Shown here in pieces: positions 1-6,957 of a DNA stretch of 10,765 nt (position 1 is its first letter; every line of letters begins with the position of its first letter). Both the position numbers and the translations under genes were made by a program. The notes beneath the pieces are model-generated. The model ran no database searches. It was not told where the DNA came from and worked only from the letters and a program-made list of their open reading frames with translations. Source of the stretch: CAYGZQ01 sp964354375 [NCBI: uncultured Planctomycetota bacterium] (GTDB lineage Bacteria; JAJVIF01; JAPKYR01); the NCBI GenBank assembly GCA_964354375.1, contig CAYGZQ010000001.1:125163-135927 (forward strand), given 5' to 3'.

Positions 1-513
1 TGCCGATTCAATGCGCTCTACATCGACGCACGCTGGATCGATGAGGAAGTCCTGACCTATCTTGTCCGACTCGCCCGACTGGGCCTCCCCATCTGCCTTA
101 GAACGCAACCTTTGCAGCCCGGAAAAATCAAATCGCGATCGTATGACGCAGAGCTTTCCGAACTGTCCTCCCTGCCCTGCATCGTGAGAGACTTCGAGAA
201 GCTCCCCTTGAAGCCGCCGCTCGTAACGGGAGAGTTGATCCCCGACTTCTGGTGTCGGATTGATGGGGATACCGCCTTGATTTTTTTCGCCAATCCGGAT
301 TCGATGGACGTTCACTATCCGATGACGTACGGGCAGTCATACGCGGTCGACACGTTACGGGTGCCGCTGGTAATCACATTTGGCGGAAGGAGGGTTGAGA
401 TCACCCTCGACTTTGAGCCTTATCAGTCCCTGCTTGTTGAAATCCCCGCGAAAGCCGCTCCCAGGCTGCACGATATCGCGGTCTGTCCCAGAATCCCCTC
501 TACCCAACCTTGA
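1..513 (+). CDS. C-terminal part of a large glycoside-hydrolase-like protein (5' end outside window)
   Basis: Frame 1 is open from the first base to the TGA at 511-513, giving 170 visible residues, so the gene begins upstream of the window; the internal TTG at 112 is not its start. Visible motifs are YIDARWIDEEVL near the start, then LPDFW-like IPDFWCRIDGD, FFANP, a YPMTYGQSY segment and a terminal FEPYQSLLVEI strand. From memory, this pattern is the C-terminal beta-sandwich of large proteins annotated as glycosyl hydrolase or alpha-L-rhamnosidase-like in carbohydrate-degrading bacteria. No catalytic residues are visible in this piece, so substrate and activity cannot be stated. It is convergent with the Fe-S operon, and its last 14 bases overlap the end of the ferredoxin gene. 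Confidence 0.6.
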   Translation, partial: CRFNALYIDARWIDEEVLTYLVRLARLGLPICLRTQPLQPGKIKSRSYDAELSELSSLPCIVRDFEKLPLKPPLVTGELIPDFWCRIDGDTALIFFANPDSMDVHYPMTYGQSYAVDTLRVPLVITFGGRRVEITLDFEPYQSLLVEIPAKAAPRLHDIAVCPRIPSTQP

Positions 514-967
514 CCTCTTCCTCTTCCAGCACGATCTGCTGCCTTCCCGCGAGGGGTCCGATCTCCACATAGGTCAGCGCGCCGGTCGGGCAGAATCTCG
601 CGCAGACCGGGTCGCCGCCGCACAGATCGCACTTGAACACATGACCGATCTTCTGTGTGTCCTGGAGCATGTTGCCGAACGGACAAGCCCCGACGCAGCT
701 GAGGCACCCCACGCATCGGCTGTAATTCACCAGCACGCAGCCCAACTCATCGTCCACATAGATGGCCTTGGACGGGCACGATTTCATACAGGCGGCATCG
801 ACACACTGCAGGCAGATCTCGGGGACAGTGAGGTCGTCCTCAGGATGATAAATCGTGCGCACCCTCGAATATGCCAGGCTGAACTCGCTCGAATGCTTGA
901 ACGAGCACGCGAGCTCACAGATGTGGCAGTTGGTGCAGAGTTGGGGTTTTATGACAAGTTGCTTCAT
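500..967 (-). CDS. Four-cluster [4Fe-4S] ferredoxin, AOR-associated/HycB-like electron-transfer subunit
   Basis: This 155-residue protein carries sixteen cysteines in four groups: C11/C14/C17/C21, C52/C55/C60/C64, C85/C88/C91/C95 and C113/C116/C122/C126. That is the four-[4Fe-4S] arrangement of the HycB/FdhB/DmsB/CooF superfamily, and the short length and MKQLVIKP start recall ferredoxin subunits encoded beside aldehyde:ferredoxin oxidoreductases. Its likely role is cytoplasmic electron transfer; there is no signal peptide or membrane anchor. The start is the ATG at 965-967, with only a weak upstream SD. It is the last gene of the operon, 39 nt after the HoxU-like gene, and ends in TAG at 500-502 inside the convergent + strand gene. 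No AOR catalytic subunit is visible in the window. An acidic tail (EEEEVKVG) ends the protein. Fe-S assignment is firm; the partner enzyme is inferred. Confidence 0.88.
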   Translation of the reverse strand: MKQLVIKPQLCTNCHICELACSFKHSSEFSLAYSRVRTIYHPEDDLTVPEICLQCVDAACMKSCPSKAIYVDDELGCVLVNYSRCVGCLSCVGACPFGNMLQDTQKIGHVFKCDLCGGDPVCARFCPTGALTYVEIGPLAGRQQIVLEEEEVKVG

Positions 968-1006
968 CGTCGTCTCGCCGGTCCTTGAACGTGTATGGCA
1001 ATCCCG

Positions 1007-1810
1007 CTAGATGTAGTCAATGTCAAACAGGTCATCCTCCCCGGGATATTTCATCGACGCGAGGTTTTTCTGGGTATTTGCGACAACCTTCCGCTTGCAT
1101 TCGTCGCACAAATCATAGTAGTCGGCGGGAAGGTCGTTCCTCTTGACCAGCCAGTCCCTCTGCGCGACGGTGATGTGCGACTTCCCGCACTGCTTGCAGA
1201 CGACCATGTCGAAGGAACGATCCCAGATAATCCGCTGCGTTCGAGACTGCAGGACCATGATGACACTCGTGGGGCAGACATAAGCGCACGCCGCGCATCC
1301 GATGCAGTCCGGCGGCGGCTCCTTTAAGGGCTCGCTGATCTCCTTGGATGTTCCCCGACCGGCGGTGCCGATCGCGTTCGCCCCGATAACCTCGGCGCAG
1401 ACCCTCACACACAGCCCGCACAGAATGCAGTTGTCGCCGTCCTCGCGAGGCTGGTAGCTCGTCTCCTCGATCCCGTACTCCGCCGCAAGCTTCCGGATCA
1501 CGTCGGAATTCGGACATCGCGCCAGGAGCAGATCCAGCACCGTCGCCCTGAGCCGCCTCACTCTCGGAGTGTTGGTCCCCACGACAAGTCCGTCCCTGAC
1601 CGGATAAAGGCAGGCGGTGACCCAGTCTTTCCAGCCGGGCCATTTCGGATGAGAAATCTCGACCATGCACAAACGGCATCCGCCCCAGGACTCGACCGCC
1701 TCGTGGTAACACAGCGTCGGCACCTTGATCTTATTGCGACTGCATACATCGAGGATTGTCTCGCCTTCGTCGCATTTTAAGCGTCTTCCGTCAACGATTA
1801 TCTCCGGCAT
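1007..1810 (-). CDS. HoxU/NuoG N-terminal-like Fe-S subunit with extra two-CxxC C-terminal region
   Basis: This 267-residue electron-transfer subunit starts with a plant-type [2Fe-2S] domain (C34, C45, C48, C67), followed by two [4Fe-4S] motifs (C128/C131/C134/C138 and C169/C172/C175/C179). This matches the N-terminal part of NuoG, HndD/HydA and HoxU. Between them, the HxxxCxxC-type His/Cys cluster site typical of NuoG is not seen; only C99 is present there. The C-terminal region adds C205xxC208 and C235xxC238, resembling a zinc ribbon or rubredoxin-like metal site. No catalytic hydrogenase or molybdopterin domain follows. The start at 1808-1810 was chosen because it overlaps the NuoF-like stop by one base (TGATG) and follows a GGAGGTG Shine-Dalgarno; the longer upstream reading overlaps NuoF and lacks homology. 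It should pass electrons between the FMN subunit and the other Fe-S subunits of the complex. Confidence 0.85.
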   Translation of the reverse strand: MPEIIVDGRRLKCDEGETILDVCSRNKIKVPTLCYHEAVESWGGCRLCMVEISHPKWPGWKDWVTACLYPVRDGLVVGTNTPRVRRLRATVLDLLLARCPNSDVIRKLAAEYGIEETSYQPREDGDNCILCGLCVRVCAEVIGANAIGTAGRGTSKEISEPLKEPPPDCIGCAACAYVCPTSVIMVLQSRTQRIIWDRSFDMVVCKQCGKSHITVAQRDWLVKRNDLPADYYDLCDECKRKVVANTQKNLASMKYPGEDDLFDIDYI

Positions 1811-3690
1811 CAGGAAGGCACCTCCACTGCTTTGCTCGCGGGCTCGACCTGGATCACATCGACCGGGCAGATCTCCACGCAGGAACCGCACACGATGCAC
1901 TTGCCCTGGTCAAGCACGTGAACCTTCTTCTTTTCGCCCTTGATGGCATCGGTTGGGCAGACTTTGATGCACTTCCCGCACGCGATGCAGTCATCCGTGA
2001 TGACGAGCTTCGTCAGGGCTTTGCAGACCCCCGCCCTGCAGCGTTTCAGATTGATGTGCTCCTCGTACTCGTCCCTGAAAAACCTGATTGTCGATAACAC
2101 GGGGTTTGGAGCCGATTTCCCGAGGGCGCAAAGGCTTGCGATCCTCACGTCTTCGGCCAGCCACTCGATTTTCTTCAAGTCCTCCATTGTGCCGTAACCC
2201 TCGACGATCCTGTCGTACAGATCTTTGAGCTGCCTGAGACCCTCGCGACACGGCACGCATTTTCCGCACGATTCCTCCATCAGGAAGTTCAGAAAATATC
2301 TTGCGACATCCACCATGCACGTGCGCTCGTCCATGACGATCATGCCGCCGGAGCCCATCATGCTCCCCTGCTCCGTCAGCCGGTCGAAATCCACCGGCAA
2401 GTCGAGTAGCTCTTTCGGGATGCAGCCTCCCGACGGTCCCCCCGTCTGCACAGCCTTGAACTCCCGGTTTCTCTGGATGCCGCCCCCTATGTTGAAAATG
2501 AGCTCGCGAAGGGTCACGCCCATCGGCACCTCGACAAGTCCGGTGTTGTTGACCCTGCCGACCAGCGCGAACGCCTTCGTGCCCTTCGATTTCTCCGTGC
2601 CGCACTTCGCGAACCATTCGCCGCCGTTCTCGATAATCACGGGCACATTGACCCAGGTCTCCACATTGTTCAGGACGGTGGGAAGGTCGTAAAGGCCCCT
2701 CTCGGTGGAGTGTACGTACTTGGCTCTCGGCTCTCCGACCTTGCCCGCGACCGACATCATCAGCGCCGACGACTCGCCGCACACGAAGGCGCCGCCGCCG
2801 CGCGCGATTGTGATGTCGAAATTCAGACCGCTCCCGAGGATATTCTCGCCAAGCAGACCGACCTCCCGGAGCGTCTCGATCGCCTTCCTGAGGTGCACCA
2901 CGGCCAGCGGGTACTCCTGCCGCACATAAATGTGACCCTCATCGCTGCCGATCGCCCATGCGCCGATGATCATTCCCTCAAGAACGTCGAACGGATCGCC
3001 CTCCATGATCGAGCGGTCCATGAACGCTCCCGGATCGCCTTCATCACCGTTGCAGATCACGTACTTCTTCTCGCCGGGGGCATTGATCGCGCTCCGCCAT
3101 TTCCTTGCCGTCGGAAAACCCCCGCCGCCGCGTCCCCTCAGACCGCTCCTTTCGATTTCATCCAGTATGGCTTCCGGCTTCATCCCGAGAGCCTTGGCCA
3201 GTCCCTTGAAACCTCCTCTCGCAAGGTAGTCGTCGAGCGATGTCGGGTCCATCTGACCGATGTTTCTCAGCGCAATGCGCGTCTGGTGCTTGTAGAACGG
3301 AATCTCCTTATACAGCTCGACATACTGCTTGGTGGAAGGATCCCTGTAGACGAGTTTCTTGACGATCTCGCCGTTCTTGACGGTTTTCTCGACGATCTCC
3401 TCGACGTGCGCGGGCTTGACCTTCTGGTAGAGAATGCCCGAGGGAACGAATGTCACGATGGGTCCTCTCTCGCAGAAGCCATGACATCCGGTTTTCTTGA
3501 CCTGGAGCTGCACTTTCGCGTCGATGCCGTGCTTTTTCAGCTGCTTAGTGAATTCGTCGGCGACCGCCGCTGATCCGCCCGCGAGACAACCGGTCCCTGC
3601 GCACACGAGAATCGTGTTGGGAATCGATTCCTTGTTCTTGATCGCCTGCTTCCGGCGTTTCTCAAGGTCCTTGACGGTATCGAGACGCAT
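1810..3690 (-). CDS. nuoF: NuoF/HydB/HndC-like FMN- and NAD(H)-binding subunit
   Basis: This 626-residue protein has the full HydB/HndC domain order. It begins with a thioredoxin-like [2Fe-2S] domain (C30, C35, C69, C73), then the FMN/NAD core with GRGGGGFPTARKW at 186-198, CNGDEGDPGAF at 213-223 and GGGAFVCGESSAL near 298-310. The N3-type [4Fe-4S] site is ESCGKCVPCREG (C475, C478, C481) plus C521. Next comes H545/C551/C556, then two C-terminal [4Fe-4S] motifs (C568/C571/C574/C578 and C598/C601/C604/C608). It should exchange hydride with NAD(H) through FMN. The ATG at 3688-3690 overlaps the NuoE stop by one base; an in-frame GTG three bases upstream is an alternative start, and both follow a GGGAGG site. 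The gene symbol is a family name: the domain order is closer to bifurcating hydrogenase HydB than to Complex I NuoF, but bifurcation itself cannot be read from motifs. Confidence 0.93.
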   Translation of the reverse strand: MRLDTVKDLEKRRKQAIKNKESIPNTILVCAGTGCLAGGSAAVADEFTKQLKKHGIDAKVQLQVKKTGCHGFCERGPIVTFVPSGILYQKVKPAHVEEIVEKTVKNGEIVKKLVYRDPSTKQYVELYKEIPFYKHQTRIALRNIGQMDPTSLDDYLARGGFKGLAKALGMKPEAILDEIERSGLRGRGGGGFPTARKWRSAINAPGEKKYVICNGDEGDPGAFMDRSIMEGDPFDVLEGMIIGAWAIGSDEGHIYVRQEYPLAVVHLRKAIETLREVGLLGENILGSGLNFDITIARGGGAFVCGESSALMMSVAGKVGEPRAKYVHSTERGLYDLPTVLNNVETWVNVPVIIENGGEWFAKCGTEKSKGTKAFALVGRVNNTGLVEVPMGVTLRELIFNIGGGIQRNREFKAVQTGGPSGGCIPKELLDLPVDFDRLTEQGSMMGSGGMIVMDERTCMVDVARYFLNFLMEESCGKCVPCREGLRQLKDLYDRIVEGYGTMEDLKKIEWLAEDVRIASLCALGKSAPNPVLSTIRFFRDEYEEHINLKRCRAGVCKALTKLVITDDCIACGKCIKVCPTDAIKGEKKKVHVLDQGKCIVCGSCVEICPVDVIQVEPASKAVEVPS

Positions 3691-4196
3691 CACTCATCGC
3701 CTCCCTCGTCCTTGTCCTCATCGGCATCGCCGCCCATACCGGCGATCCTGCGCATGTCCGACGGAGACGCGTTCCGATAGTATTTATCGTTCACCACGAC
3801 CACAGGCGCCATCGCACAGGCCCCGACACAATTCACAATTTCCAGAGTGTACTCGAGGTCGGACGAAGTCTCGCCGGGATGAATTCCGAGGAGGCGCTCG
3901 ATCTCGTCGATGTTCCTGTCCGCGCCGCGAACGTGACACGCGGTCCCCTTGCAGACCCTGATGAGTTTCTTCCCGCGAGGCTTGAGGCTGAAGCCCTTGT
4001 AGAAAGTGGCGACCCCGTAGACTTTGGAGATCGGCACTCCCAGATTCTCGCTCACCCTCCTGAGCGCGTCGGCGGGGAGATACCTGAACTCACGAGAGAT
4101 ATCGTGCAGAATTTCGATCAGGCTCGACTCCTTCGCCGGGAAGTCCGAGCAGATCTGATCGACGGTTGAGATCACGGATGCCCTGGTGAGGGTCAT
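3690..4196 (-). CDS. nuoE: NuoE/HydC/HndA-like thioredoxin-fold [2Fe-2S] subunit
   Basis: The protein is 168 residues long, as expected for the family. An N-terminal helical region (about 1-70, with VYGVATFYKGFSL) precedes the thioredoxin-like [2Fe-2S] domain, whose ligands are C82 and C87 (CKGTACHVRGA) and C123 and C127 (NCVGACAMAP). It is the partner of the NuoF-like subunit in NAD(H)-linked FMN modules and carries the off-pathway [2Fe-2S] cluster. The last dozen residues are unusually acidic (DADEDKDEGGDE). The ATG at 4194-4196 overlaps the gamma-subunit stop as ATGA and follows a perfect AGGAGG seven bases upstream, so the NAD module is translationally coupled to the 2-oxoacid oxidoreductase genes. 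A Complex I, HydC, HndA or formate-dehydrogenase partner role would look alike by sequence; the gene order decides the assignment here. Confidence 0.92.
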   Translation of the reverse strand: MTLTRASVISTVDQICSDFPAKESSLIEILHDISREFRYLPADALRRVSENLGVPISKVYGVATFYKGFSLKPRGKKLIRVCKGTACHVRGADRNIDEIERLLGIHPGETSSDLEYTLEIVNCVGACAMAPVVVVNDKYYRNASPSDMRRIAGMGGDADEDKDEGGDE

Positions 4197-4744
4197 GCCT
4201 TCACCTCCTGGGCCTTGCCCAGTTCAAAGCCGCGCTGCAGTGCCTTGCGATTGACATCGATCACCTTGGCCTTCGATTCAAACTGGTGCTCCATCCATTT
4301 AATGATGGAATCCAGAGAACACACGCCGGTCAGCGCGACATACGCGCCCAGGACGATCATGTTCGCCGCCTTGTCCGTCCCGAGCGCACGAGCTTCATCG
4401 TTTGCCGCCACCCTCACTTCCTTTACATCGTTCCTGCCCGAGCCGATGTCGATCATGCTTGAGTTGATGATAATCAGGCCGCCCGGCTTCACCTGGGGAC
4501 CGAACCTCTCGAGCGACGGGCGGTTCATAGCCACCAGTGCCCAGGGAGTATTGATGACCGGGCTCGCGACCGGCTTGTCGCTGACCACAACGGTGCAGTT
4601 GGCGGTTCCGCCGCGCATCTCGGGTCCGTAGCTGGGAAGCCAGCTCACCTCTCGACCCTCGTCCATGCTCGCCTCGGCCAGCAATTTACCTATCAGGAGC
4701 AGGCCCTGGCCGCCGAACCCCGCCATGACGACTTCCGTATGCAT
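4193..4744 (-). CDS. 2-oxoacid:ferredoxin oxidoreductase, gamma subunit
   Basis: This 183-residue protein has the gamma-subunit fold of the PFOR/KOR/VOR superfamily: a GFGGQG turn at 9-14, PSYGPEMRGGTANC at about 37-50, NRPSLERF near 74-81 and NMIVLGAY at 128-135. It forms the structural gamma part of the four-subunit enzyme that decarboxylates a 2-oxoacid to the acyl-CoA and reduces ferredoxin; it has no cofactor site of its own. The ATG at 4742-4744 shares one base with the beta-subunit stop (TGATG). An in-frame TTG just upstream is a less likely start. The substrate (pyruvate, branched-chain 2-oxoacid or 2-oxoglutarate) cannot be read from this subunit. Confidence 0.9.
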   Translation of the reverse strand: MHTEVVMAGFGGQGLLLIGKLLAEASMDEGREVSWLPSYGPEMRGGTANCTVVVSDKPVASPVINTPWALVAMNRPSLERFGPQVKPGGLIIINSSMIDIGSGRNDVKEVRVAANDEARALGTDKAANMIVLGAYVALTGVCSLDSIIKWMEHQFESKAKVIDVNRKALQRGFELGKAQEVKA

Positions 4745-5526
4745 CAATCATCACCCTTGTCGGTTTTCAGCCCCTCAGGCAATGGATCATCCGGGGTCTT
4801 GAATTCGCCCAATTGGTAGTACGGTATCATGTCGGACGAAGCCCATTCGCAGGCCTTTATGGGCGACATCCCCCAGTTGGTCGGGCATGTCGATACGAAT
4901 TCGACGAGGCTGAAACATCTGCCGTCCACCTGGTACTGAAACGCCTTCCTCAGGCAACGCTTGGCGAACGGGATGCCCGAGGGCGTGTTGACGTTCACGC
5001 GCACGATGTAGGACGGAGTAGTCAGGCCGCTCAGGATGTCGGCCATCCTGATCGGGTAGCCGGCGTAATTGACATCCCGCCCGAACGGACAGGTGGTCGC
5101 CCTCTGGTTCGGCATCGTCGTGGGCGCCATCTGGCCGCCCGTCATCCCGTATATGGCGTTGTTGACGAAAATCACGGTGATTTTTTCGCCGCGATTGGCG
5201 GCGTGAATGATCTCGGCCATCCCGATGCTCGCCAGGTCGCCGTCGCCCTGGTAAGTAAACACGATCAGCTCGGGATGCGTCCGCTTCATGCCGGTTGCCA
5301 TCGCAGGAGCGCGTCCGTGTGCAGCCTCGGCGAAGTCGCAGTTGAAGTAGTTGTAGGCCAGGACGGCGCAACCGACAGGGGCGATGCCCACAGCCCTTTC
5401 TCTCACGTTCAGCTCGTCGAGCACCTCCGCCACAAGCCTGTGAATCACCCCGTGCGTGCATCCCGGGCAGTAGTGCGTCGACACATAGCGCAGGGACTCC
5501 GGTCGGCTGAATATCGTCTGGATCAT
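4744..5526 (-). CDS. 2-oxoacid:ferredoxin oxidoreductase, beta (TPP-binding) subunit
   Basis: This 260-residue catalytic subunit carries the thiamine-diphosphate motif GDG at 94-96 ending in NN at 122-123, with IYGMTGGQMAPTT following. Cysteines C20 and C23 (CPGC), C53 and C214 (CPTNWG) sit where the family binds its single [4Fe-4S] cluster. Together with the alpha subunit it should carry out oxidative decarboxylation of a 2-oxoacid with CoA. I chose the ATG at 5524-5526, six bases after GAGGAG; a GTG one codon earlier is possible but sits too close to that site. The Shine-Dalgarno overlaps the alpha-subunit stop, so the two are tightly coupled. KorB, VorA and IorB-like readings are all possible by similarity; pairing with a VorB-type alpha subunit favours a VOR/KOR enzyme over pyruvate oxidoreductase. 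Confidence 0.92.
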   Translation of the reverse strand: MIQTIFSRPESLRYVSTHYCPGCTHGVIHRLVAEVLDELNVRERAVGIAPVGCAVLAYNYFNCDFAEAAHGRAPAMATGMKRTHPELIVFTYQGDGDLASIGMAEIIHAANRGEKITVIFVNNAIYGMTGGQMAPTTMPNQRATTCPFGRDVNYAGYPIRMADILSGLTTPSYIVRVNVNTPSGIPFAKRCLRKAFQYQVDGRCFSLVEFVSTCPTNWGMSPIKACEWASSDMIPYYQLGEFKTPDDPLPEGLKTDKGDD

Positions 5527-5536
5527 CACTGGCTCC

Positions 5537-6592
5537 TCATCTCTCGATCAGCTTCAGAAACTCCTGCTTGACCTCTTCGGGCGTCGGTACGATTCCTCCC
5601 TGGCGACCGAAAAACGCCACGTCTTTCCCCCACGCCGCCAGCCTCACATCGTCAATCATCTGTCCCGTCGATAGCTCCACGCTGATAATCTTCTTCGCCC
5701 TTCCTATCGCTTCTCTCGCGGCTTCATAAGGAAAAGGATAAAGCGTGATCGGTCTGAACAACCCGACTTTCGTGCCCTCGTTCTTTAACTCATCGATCGC
5801 CGTCTTGGAGATACGAGACATCGTGCCCCAGGCGAACACCAGCACTTCCATTCCGTCGGAGACGTTGTATTCCTCCCAACGCTTTTCCTCGGCCTCCATC
5901 CTGCGATATTTCTTCAGAAGCCGCTGGTTCAGCGCTTCGAGCGCGACGGGGTCGAGGAAGAGGCTTGTGATGATATTCGGGGCCCGACCCTTCGCTCCCG
6001 TGAGCGCCCACGGCTTCTTAGGCAGGGTCGCCGGATCAATCATGTCCCTGAATTCCACCGGCTCCATCATCTGGCCTATGATCCCGTCACCGATGATCAT
6101 CACTGGGTTGGTGTATTTGTCGGCAAGATCAAAGGCGAGCATGACGAGATCGGCGGCCTCCTGCACACTCGCGGGAGCGAGGACAAGAAGTCGAAAATCG
6201 CCGTGACCCATCCCTCTGGTCGCCTGCCAGTAGTCACCCTGGCTGGGAAGGATTCCCCCGAGTCCCGGGCCCGCTCGCACGATATTTACGACGACCGCCG
6301 GGACCTCGCTCGCCGCTATGTAGCTCATCCCTTCGCTCATGAGGCTGATCCCCGGCGAAGATGATGAAGTGAACACTCTGGTGCCGGTGCATGCCGCTCC
6401 ATATATCATGTTGCTCGCCGCAACTTCGCTTTCCGCCTGGATGAAATACCCGCCGACCTCCGGGAACCGCTTGGCGAGATATTCCGCGATTTCGGTCTGC
6501 GGGGTTATCGGATATCCGAAGAAGAAGCGGCAGCCCGCTCGCACCGCGGCCTCGCCGATGGCTTCATTTCCTTTCATCAAAACCCTTGCCAT
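5537..6592 (-). CDS. vorB: 2-oxoacid:ferredoxin oxidoreductase, alpha subunit, VorB-type
   Basis: This 351-residue alpha subunit opens with MARVLMKGNEAIGEAAVRAG and carries FFFGYPITPQTEI at 23-35, an AESEVAA segment at 53-59, SSSSPGISL at 76-84, GPGLGGILPSQGDY at 108-121, FRPITLYPFP at 279-288 and ELSTGQM at 306-312. These match the alpha subunit annotated as 3-methyl-2-oxobutanoate dehydrogenase VorB or KorA. It has no fused gamma domain, consistent with the separate gamma gene downstream. With beta it forms the TPP active site for ferredoxin-linked 2-oxoacid oxidation. The start is the ATG at 6590-6592, preceded by GGGAGG; a longer in-frame reading to 6700 would run into the delta gene and adds a non-homologous arginine-rich stretch. 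The VorB name follows family similarity; 2-oxoglutarate as substrate is not excluded. Confidence 0.92.
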   Translation of the reverse strand: MARVLMKGNEAIGEAAVRAGCRFFFGYPITPQTEIAEYLAKRFPEVGGYFIQAESEVAASNMIYGAACTGTRVFTSSSSPGISLMSEGMSYIAASEVPAVVVNIVRAGPGLGGILPSQGDYWQATRGMGHGDFRLLVLAPASVQEAADLVMLAFDLADKYTNPVMIIGDGIIGQMMEPVEFRDMIDPATLPKKPWALTGAKGRAPNIITSLFLDPVALEALNQRLLKKYRRMEAEEKRWEEYNVSDGMEVLVFAWGTMSRISKTAIDELKNEGTKVGLFRPITLYPFPYEAAREAIGRAKKIISVELSTGQMIDDVRLAAWGKDVAFFGRQGGIVPTPEEVKQEFLKLIER

Positions 6593-6606
6593 TCTGGTGA
6601 TCCTCC

Positions 6607-6840
6607 CTAGTACTCGAACAACATGTACCGGGTCCCCCGGACCCCCACCTCGATAGCCACGTCGGGACACGTTATCGCGCACATGCAGCACCCGATGCAT
6701 CGTCCGGGGTCCTTCACCACCGCGAAAAAATACCCCTTCTTATTGAGCTCCTTGCTCATCCCGATGATCTGCTGAGGACACGCGTAGTTGCATAACTCGC
6801 ATCCCTTGCAGACCTCCCGATGAACCTTGATGATCGGCAT
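6607..6840 (-). CDS. 2-oxoacid:ferredoxin oxidoreductase, delta (2x[4Fe-4S] ferredoxin) subunit
   Basis: This 77-residue ferredoxin has two complete [4Fe-4S] motifs, C11/C14/C17/C21 and C48/C51/C54/C58, plus an extra C52. The sequence between them (GMSKELNKKGYFFA) is typical of the KorD/VorD subunit. It takes electrons from the beta-subunit cluster and passes them to ferredoxin or, in this cluster, possibly to the NADH module. It precedes the alpha gene by 14 nt, in the common delta-alpha-beta-gamma order. The ATG at 6838-6840 follows an AGAGG site. Confidence 0.93.
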   Translation of the reverse strand: MPIIKVHREVCKGCELCNYACPQQIIGMSKELNKKGYFFAVVKDPGRCIGCCMCAITCPDVAIEVGVRGTRYMLFEY

Positions 6841-6921
6841 CTCACAACACCTCTTGCGTCCACGGACGCCGCATTATGATTCATGCTGGGGCGTTTGTCC
6901 AATCCGTTACCCCGGTGAAGC

Positions 6922-6941
6922 AGCGGGCTGGAAAGCCTGCT
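6922..6941. other. Hairpin between the NTPase gene and the delta-subunit gene
   Basis: An 8-bp stem with one G-U wobble (AGCGGGCT with AGCCTGCT) closes a GGAA tetraloop. It lies in the 117-nt gap between the NTPase stop (6958) and the delta start (6840). There is no T-tract after it on either strand, so it is not a classic intrinsic terminator; it may be an RNA-processing or stabilising element, or chance. Confidence 0.3.
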
Positions 6942-6957
6942 CCACAAAAGAGACATC

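Noticed and set aside
430-500. Possible terminator for the Fe-S operon
   Set aside because: Only a 4-bp AGCC/GGCT stem followed by TTT was found inside the convergent coding region; too weak to call.
380-988. 202-residue + strand reading frame opposite the ferredoxin gene
   Set aside because: It is antisense to a gene with sixteen perfectly placed cluster cysteines; long opposite frames are expected in GC-rich DNA.
2710-3573. 287-residue + strand reading frame opposite the NuoF-like gene
   Set aside because: It is antisense to a clearly conserved FMN/NAD subunit and has no recognisable domain.
4787-5461. 224-residue minus-strand frame inside the beta-subunit gene
   Set aside because: It is a shifted reading of the beta subunit, rich in Arg/Gly with no motif, while the real frame shows the TPP and Fe-S motifs.
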